A stretch of DNA of 64,000 bases from Pseudoalteromonas sp. H105 (GTDB lineage: Bacteria > Pseudomonadota > Gammaproteobacteria > Enterobacterales > Alteromonadaceae), in contig NZ_LOFH01000007.1 in NCBI RefSeq assembly GCF_001469215.1, positions 62,001 through 126,000 of the forward strand, written 5' to 3'. Below the pieces are notes generated by a model, which worked only from the letters and a program-made list of their open reading frames with translations, did not search any database and had not been told where the DNA came from. The position numbers and the translations under genes were made by a program. Positions 59,783 through 64,000 of this stretch are shown piece by piece. Each line of letters starts with the position of its first letter. Position 1 is the stretch's first letter.

Positions 59783-59896
59783 GTCCTCATCCTGTAGGAC
59801 ATCCTGTTGATGATGCACTCGAAAGGGTGCAACTTATTGATAGCTTCTCCCCAGTTTGCTATACCGGCTCTGTATTTATTGACAGAGCCGTTTTTT
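59783..59896 (+). ncRNA. Candidate structured small RNA or leader with terminator
   Basis: A gene-free stretch holds three consecutive hairpins on the plus strand. They are GTCCT / AGGAC (59783-59800); GCACTC-GAAA-GGGTGC with a GNRA tetraloop (59815-59830); and an intrinsic terminator CGGCTCTGT / ACAGAGCCG with six T residues (59865-59896). No gene on this strand ends before it: lipase diverges on the minus strand and the YceI gene starts 99 bases later. It is therefore either a small RNA or an attenuated leader. It lies between polA and engB, where Spot 42 is found in enterobacteria and vibrios, but the sequence does not look like Spot 42. Confidence 0.5.
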
Positions 59897-59994
59897 CTTG
59901 TCTGCCACAACACGATTCTGTCGCACTATTTATTGCACTAAAGTGCTTAGGTGATACCATTTAATCTCATTTTCATTTTTGAAAGGATAGCGTC

Positions 59995-60582
59995 GTGGTT
60001 AAATCTTTTGCTGTTTTAGGCTTCTCATTGGCAAGTCTATTTGTGAGCAACATCGCACAAGCTGATTGGCAGTTAAACAACGATAAAAGCAAAGTGAGTT
60101 TTGTTTCAATCAAGAATAGCAGTATCGCTGAAGTACATCATTTCAATACTGTATCTGGTTCATTATCTGAGCAAGGCAATTTCAGCGTAAATATCGATTT
60201 GGCATCCGTGGAGACAATGATCCCAATTCGTAATCAGCGTATGACTGAATTTGTCTTTGAAACCGTCAAATTTCCGAAGGCAAGTTTGCATGCTGATTTA
60301 AGCAAAAAATTGCCACAGTTGACTGCTGGCCAGCACACACTCAAAGCGATTAAAGCTACGCTCAACTTCCATGGAGAACAAAAGCAGATTAGTACGGATG
60401 TATTGATACATGTTGCTCAAGATGGTGACATAACAGTCTCGTCTTTATCGCCTTTAATTATTAATGCAGCTGATTTTTCCGTAATAGAGGGGATTGCAAC
60501 ACTACAAAAACTAGCTGGACTGTCTGCGATTGCCACAGCAGTGCCAGTGAGTTATTCACTTACGTTAGAAAAAGCGCAATAA
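59995..60582 (+). CDS. YceI family periplasmic protein
   Basis: 195 residues from a GTG with AAGGA about eight bases upstream. Signal peptide about 1-23 (SNIAQA). The body DWQLNNDKSKVSFVSIKNSS and the NQRMTEFVFETVKFPKASLHAD segment fit the YceI lipocalin-like fold that binds isoprenoid chains. Function in the cell is unknown; relatives respond to base or stress. A MITE-like repeat starts eight bases after its stop. Confidence 0.88.
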   Translation: MVKSFAVLGFSLASLFVSNIAQADWQLNNDKSKVSFVSIKNSSIAEVHHFNTVSGSLSEQGNFSVNIDLASVETMIPIRNQRMTEFVFETVKFPKASLHADLSKKLPQLTAGQHTLKAIKATLNFHGEQKQISTDVLIHVAQDGDITVSSLSPLIINAADFSVIEGIATLQKLAGLSAIATAVPVSYSLTLEKAQ

Positions 60583-60589
60583 CATAAAG

Positions 60590-60769
60590 TATACCCAGGC
60601 CACCTCAAGATGCGAGCGTCGCTTTTAAACCAACCCGCAGGGCGTTTCACTGGCACTTACTCTCATCGTTGTTACTTTTTAAACGGGACTGCCATTGTTG
60701 CAAAGTAACGCCTTGATATTAAGCCCCTGTAAAACGCTGAATTCGGCATCTTGAGGTGGTTTGGGTATA
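60590..60769. repeat. MITE-like repeat element, short copy
   Basis: Inverted ends (left ACCTCAAGATGC, right GCATCTTGAGGT within tatacccag...tttgggtata) bound a 180-base element. Its interior matches the long copy at 38800-39066, including CTCATCGTTGTT and AAGTAACGCCTTGATATTAA. It lacks the extra left segment of the long copy. Its right end is 76 bases before the DUF1285 gene and may supply upstream sequence to it. Confidence 0.88.
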
Positions 60770-60845
60770 TATGCATTTGTTCAATGCACATGCATGTGGT
60801 AAAAATCAGTTAACGAATCAATTTCTTCTATTGTTAGGAAAACAC

Positions 60846-61373
60846 ATGCGGTCAGTTTCAGATTTAGCAGCATTGTTATCTCAGCCCTGTAAACCGTTTG
60901 AACAATGGCAGCCTTCGTCGTGTGGCTCATTACCGATTGAAATAGACAACCATGCAAGGTGGTATTACCAAGGCAGCGAGATAACGCGATTAAATTTGGT
61001 AAAGCTATTTGCGTCTGTCTTATGCAAAGAACACGGTACGTTTTATTTAAAAACGCCTATCGAAAAGATAGCAATTACTGTTGCTGATTCGCCGTTTATG
61101 ATCGTCAGCTGGCGTTATGAAACCACTGTTCAGGGTGACGTATTATGTTGCGTTGATAATCTTGAGCGAGTGTGGCTGGTGACGCCGACGCAGCCTTTAA
61201 TAATGCAAAACTATCAAGGTGATGAAGTGCCGTATTTACAGTTGCCAAATGGCTGTAGTGCGCGAATTACGCGAAGTGTTTATTATCAATGGGCTGAAGA
61301 AATAGCACGAGCAGATGAGCAAGGCTATTTCATTCAATCTGCGTCGCAGCGCTTTTATTTATCTGTTAATTAA
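60846..61373 (+). CDS. DUF1285 family protein
   Basis: 175 residues from the ATG with TAGGAAAAC before it; a longer frame beginning at 60756 starts inside the repeat end and is rejected. The conserved start of the family is seen in [31 protein letters not shown], then [20 protein letters not shown] and the late [15 protein letters not shown]. Structures of relatives show a small mixed fold, but the role is unknown. It is convergent with engB and the stop codons overlap by three bases. Confidence 0.85.
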   Translation: MRSVSDLAALLSQPCKPFEQWQPSSCGSLPIEIDNHARWYYQGSEITRLNLVKLFASVLCKEHGTFYLKTPIEKIAITVADSPFMIVSWRYETTVQGDVLCCVDNLERVWLVTPTQPLIMQNYQGDEVPYLQLPNGCSARITRSVYYQWAEEIARADEQGYFIQSASQRFYLSVN

Positions 61374-62026
61374 GCTTCTGGCGTGGGTGTTTCATCACTC
61401 GGTGGTACTGCAACAATAGGTCCTAGGTACCATTCATCTAATTTTTTAGCCAGCTCAGGTAAACCAGTGCCTTTTAGCGATGAAAATGCATGGACAGTGA
61501 TATCGCCTTCAAGGTTGCTTAACTCACGGCGTACCTGAAGTACTTGTGCTTTGCGAGCGCCTTGCTTGAGTTTATCTGCTTTGGTTAGTAGCGCTAATAC
61601 CGGAATTTTACTGCCAATTGCCCAGTTGATTAAATCTAAATCCAAATCTTTTAACGGATGGCGTATATCCATCAGTACCACAATACCTTTCAAACTTTGG
61701 CGTTTCTGTAAGTATTCTCCTAATGACTTTTGCCATTTCTTTTTCATTTCAATAGGTACTTTGGCAAATCCATAGCCAGGTAAATCAATGAGGCGCATGT
61801 CATCAACATCAGCTAACTCAAAGGTATTGATTAGTTGCGTACGACCGGGTGTTTTACTGGTGCGTGCCAGCTTTTGGTCAGTGAGTGCGTTGAGGGCACT
61901 TGACTTCCCTGCATTAGAACGACCCGCGAAAGCAACTTCAATTCCCGTATCAGCAGGTAATTTAGTGATATCTGGAGCGCTGGTAACGAACGACGCAGTG
62001 TTGTATTTGATACGAGATTTAAGCAC
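61370..62026 (-). CDS. engB: Ribosome biogenesis GTPase EngB (YihA/YsxC)
   Basis: 218 residues from a GTG with AGGA seven bases upstream; a TTG six codons earlier (62044) is in frame but would place the ribosome site inside the gene. An essential small GTPase for large-subunit assembly. G1 is [14 protein letters not shown], the switch I region is [13 protein letters not shown]3 is [11 protein letters not shown] and G4 is LTKADK. It diverges from the cytochrome c4 gene, the common arrangement in gammaproteobacteria. Confidence 0.95.
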   Translation of the reverse strand: MLKSRIKYNTASFVTSAPDITKLPADTGIEVAFAGRSNAGKSSALNALTDQKLARTSKTPGRTQLINTFELADVDDMRLIDLPGYGFAKVPIEMKKKWQKSLGEYLQKRQSLKGIVVLMDIRHPLKDLDLDLINWAIGSKIPVLALLTKADKLKQGARKAQVLQVRRELSNLEGDITVHAFSSLKGTGLPELAKKLDEWYLGPIVAVPPSDETPTPEA

Positions 62027-62308
62027 GGGCTTTCCTAAGTACAATGAAAAAGAATAAAAAGTAAACTAAGTTTACTCAGGGCGCGTATTTTATACTATTA
62101 CCAACACATTAAAAAGCGGATTTGAGACAAGTAAAGCGCCTTAAATAAAGCAAAAGCATGTGAATAAAGCTTAATCTAGGTCAAAACCCTATAATTTATA
62201 AGTTTAATATGAGTAGAAAACGTGCCAGAGAATTTATTATCGTGTAGAATATATAAATCGCAACATCCATATTGTAGATGATACAGGGTCGGAAACAGAG
62301 AATTCACC

Positions 62309-62941
62309 ATGAAAAAAATAGCACTATCTTTAACTATATTGCTTGGTGCGTTGTCAGCAAGCAACGCAACAGCATTTGATGGCGATGTAAACGCAGGTAA
62401 AGAAAAATCAGCAACGTGTGCGGCTTGTCACGGCCCAGACGGTAATGCGCCGGTTAATATCTACCCAAAGATTGCAGGTCAACACGCAGATTACATTTAT
62501 AAACAATTAGTCGAGTTCAAATCAGGTATGACGTCTGGCGGTAAAGAGGGTCGTATGGATCCTGTAATGAGCGCAATGGCTATGCCTCTTAGTGATCAAG
62601 ACATGAAAGACATCGCAGCTTATTTTTCGACATTGAATATGTCAGAAGGAACAACACCTAAAGATGTGGTTGAAGCGGGCGCAATGTTGTACAAAGCAGG
62701 CGATGCTGAACGTGGAATCCCGTCATGTGCTTCATGCCATGGTCCGCGCGGTAATGGGTCGTCTTTAGCTAAGTTCCCTAAAGTGTCGTTCCAGCACCCA
62801 GGTTACATAAAATCACAGCTGGAAAAATTCCGTGATGGAAGTCGTAATAATGACTTAAACGGAATGATGCAAGACATTGCTAAAAAATTAACAGATAAAG
62901 ACATTGAAGTGCTTTCAAAGTACTTAGGTGGATTGCACTAA
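62309..62941 (+). CDS. Dihaem cytochrome c4
   Basis: 210 residues with a signal peptide (about 1-22, SNATA). Two haem sites, CAACH (C37-H41) and CASCH (C140-H144), lie in two similar halves. Axial methionines are in MSAMAMPLSD and in the NGMMQDIA region. A periplasmic electron carrier to terminal oxidases; the companion of cytochrome c5 elsewhere in this window. A terminator follows. Confidence 0.93.
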   Translation: MKKIALSLTILLGALSASNATAFDGDVNAGKEKSATCAACHGPDGNAPVNIYPKIAGQHADYIYKQLVEFKSGMTSGGKEGRMDPVMSAMAMPLSDQDMKDIAAYFSTLNMSEGTTPKDVVEAGAMLYKAGDAERGIPSCASCHGPRGNGSSLAKFPKVSFQHPGYIKSQLEKFRDGSRNNDLNGMMQDIAKKLTDKDIEVLSKYLGGLH

Positions 62942-62990
62942 AGTAGCATAGATTAGTTTTTTAGCTAATACTAAACTATACAATGAGTTC

Positions 62991-63016
62991 AAAAAGCAGC
63001 AGTCGCTGCTTTTTTT
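62991..63016 (+). terminator. Rho-independent terminator after cytochrome c4
   Basis: Stem AAGCAGC / GCTGCTT with an AGTC loop and a run of seven T residues. Confidence 0.92.
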
Positions 63017-63074
63017 GTATCTATAACCCTTCGCTTTTATCCCAACCATTTGTAAGACATTGCCCATAGTCATG

Positions 63075-63092
63075 TGTAAGTAAAATCTTATT
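63075..63092 (+). promoter_or_regulatory. GacA/UvrY (VarA) response-regulator box
   Basis: TGTAAG, six bases, CTTATT, close to the 18-base palindrome TGTAAG-N6-CTTACA that GacA/UvrY binds upstream of Csr/Rsm small RNA genes. It lies about 140 bases before the estimated start of the RNA, similar to the distant upstream sites known for those genes. Confidence 0.7.
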
Positions 63093-63215
63093 TTTATTTT
63101 TTGTTTTAATCTAAGTTATTGTAAATTATTACCTTGGTATTGTTGCAACTTGTTTCTTGTAAGAAAAAATATATAAATTAGTTGTAACAAAATTATTAAT
63201 GCGTAAATTATCCCC

Positions 63216-63530
63216 TGTCGCAACGAACAACAAAAACAAAATGGATTAAGCTATAAGGAAAGTAGTCAGCGTCAATATTGAGGGTTAACATCATTGATGT
63301 TCTCAAAGGAAATACTAAAAAAGTGTCATTGAAGACCGAGAATAATAAAAAATCATGGAAGTTTGATAATAATAATAAAATGGAATGCCACAGGGAATGT
63401 AATAACAATAACAAAATGGAACAGCAATAATAATAAAAATAATAAAGACTAAAAAGTCGAAGGGAGAAGTGTCCAGAATTATGGCGCTCAGATTAGTAGG
63501 CGGTAGAGATGTTTTCTCTACCGCCTTTTT
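63216..63530 (+). ncRNA. CsrB/CsrC-type regulatory RNA that sequesters CsrA
   Basis: The stretch has no coding frame and carries eight GGA motifs (63243, 63257, 63308, 63357, 63382, 63394, 63418, 63463), several as AAGGA, ATGGA or AGGGA, between A-rich spacers, as in Csr sponges. It ends with a strong terminator. A promoter TTGTAA / TAAATT (63182-63209, 16-base spacer) gives a start near 63216, and the GacA-type box lies further upstream. In E. coli csrC sits between yihA and yihI; here the RNA is between engB/c4 and yihI, the same neighbourhood. The exact 5' end is estimated. Confidence 0.85.
63498..63530 (+). terminator. Terminator of the Csr-type RNA
   Basis: Perfect 12-base stem AGGCGGTAGAGA / TCTCTACCGCCT with a five-base loop and five T residues. 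Confidence 0.95.
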
Positions 63531-63680
63531 ATTTGTCCTGTTACAATAGCGAGCGAAAAAGTGCGCTAGTAGTCGAGTAACCCAACCTCATTCAGCACTG
63601 ACCGAATTCTTCTGGCAAGGCCAGCATTGCAACGCCATAGTGTGTGTTGTTCAAAACCTCTTAAGTGAGACGATCAAGAT

Positions 63681-64000
63681 ATGAGTAGAAAGAAAAAATC
63701 ACGTAAAATTCCATCAAACGGGCCAGTTCGTTTGAGTCAAGACAAGCTTAAGGAAATACGTGCTTTGAAAGAGCAGCGTGTTAAAAAGCACAAAGGTGCA
63801 AAACCGGGCTCTCGAAACGCGGTGGATGCACTCCAGCAAGAAACAAAAAATAGTCACACTCAGAATAAAGACAAACGTGTGGGCAGCAAAAAGCCAGTGT
63901 CTTTAGTTGCTAAAGCGCCTGAGCCAGTCATTGAGCTAAAACGTAACTTAAAACCTCAGGTTGAGCTTGTGAAAGTGACCGAGCCAGAGTTATCGCCAGA
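63681..64000 (+). CDS. yihI: Der GTPase-activating protein YihI, N-terminal part (cut by window edge)
   Basis: An open frame from the ATG at 63681 continues beyond the right edge (about 106 codons visible). Highly basic start SRKKKSRKIPSNGPV, then KEQRVKKHKGAKPGSR and KDKRVGSKKPVSL, which match the conserved basic N-terminal blocks of YihI. YihI stimulates the GTPase Der in 50S assembly, thematically near engB. The Csr-type RNA ends about 150 bases upstream. Confidence 0.88.
   Translation, partial: MSRKKKSRKIPSNGPVRLSQDKLKEIRALKEQRVKKHKGAKPGSRNAVDALQQETKNSHTQNKDKRVGSKKPVSLVAKAPEPVIELKRNLKPQVELVKVTEPELSP

Noticed and set aside
59740..59900. Spot 42 (spf) orthologue
   Set aside because: The position between polA and engB fits, but the conserved 5' part and loop of Spot 42 are not present, so I list it only as an unassigned RNA.
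63208..63414. 68-codon reverse frame
   Set aside because: It lies inside the Csr-type RNA, and its Leu/Phe-rich product comes from A-rich spacers read backwards.

Overview
The window is a continuous stretch of chromosome from a marine gammaproteobacterium of the order Alteromonadales, most probably Pseudoalteromonas or a close relative. This rests on the closeness of the proteins to Pseudoalteromonas, Shewanella, Vibrio and E. coli orthologues, AT-rich intergenic DNA, MotX of a sodium-driven polar flagellum beside purA, a lipoprotein Cti, cytochromes c4 and c5, and short intergenic repeats. Most of it is conserved core genome. I see no prophage, transposase, CRISPR array, defence island, rRNA or tRNA.

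Left part (1-10.3 kb): the end of astA and astD (arginine succinyltransferase pathway), a small DUF3802-type gene, a YhfA/OsmC protein and speD. Then come a 490-bp gap with an 8-bp tandem repeat, an iron alcohol dehydrogenase, a truncated glyoxalase-like pseudogene, nnr, and the groES-groEL heat-shock operon with a clear sigma-32 promoter just after fxsA. From 10.4 to 15.2 kb: cutA-dsbD (periplasmic thiol reduction) and aroQ-accB-accC (shikimate step and acetyl-CoA carboxylase).

From 15.2 to 26 kb lies the classic tsaE-amiB-mutL-miaA-hfq-hflX-hflK-hflC superoperon, then purA and motX. From 26 to 39 kb is more strain-specific: two tandem alkaline phosphatases (one a lipoprotein with an extra N-terminal module), a periplasmic protein ending in four histidines, a double VOC protein, a short-chain dehydrogenase, a small acidic unknown protein, cti, a hybrid histidine kinase, a DUF4097 protein and a TraB/GumN protein, with palindromic and MITE-like repeats between some of them.

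From 39.3 to 45 kb is an ilvGMDA operon for branched-chain amino acids, preceded by a promoter, a 23-codon Val/Ile/Leu-rich leader peptide and a transcription attenuator. From 45 to 54.5 kb: a THI5-like binding protein with a C-terminal membrane anchor, a methyltransferase, beta-carbonic anhydrase, ubiK, rep helicase, a GAF-GAF-GGDEF protein with a degenerate EAL domain, cytochrome c5 and elbB. From 54.5 kb to the end: polA with a long structured leader, three clustered GATC sites and DnaA-box matches; a lipase with its foldase; a candidate small RNA; a YceI protein; a second copy of the MITE-like repeat; a DUF1285 gene; engB; cytochrome c4; a strong CsrB/CsrC-type regulatory RNA with an upstream GacA/UvrY box; and the start of yihI. 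The polA...engB...Csr RNA...yihI order mirrors the E. coli polA-spf-yihA-csrC-yihI region, which supports the RNA calls.

No wholly new multi-gene system is evident. The most interesting signals are non-coding: the Csr-type RNA, the unassigned RNA at 59.78-59.90 kb, the ilv attenuator, the polA control region and the repeat family.
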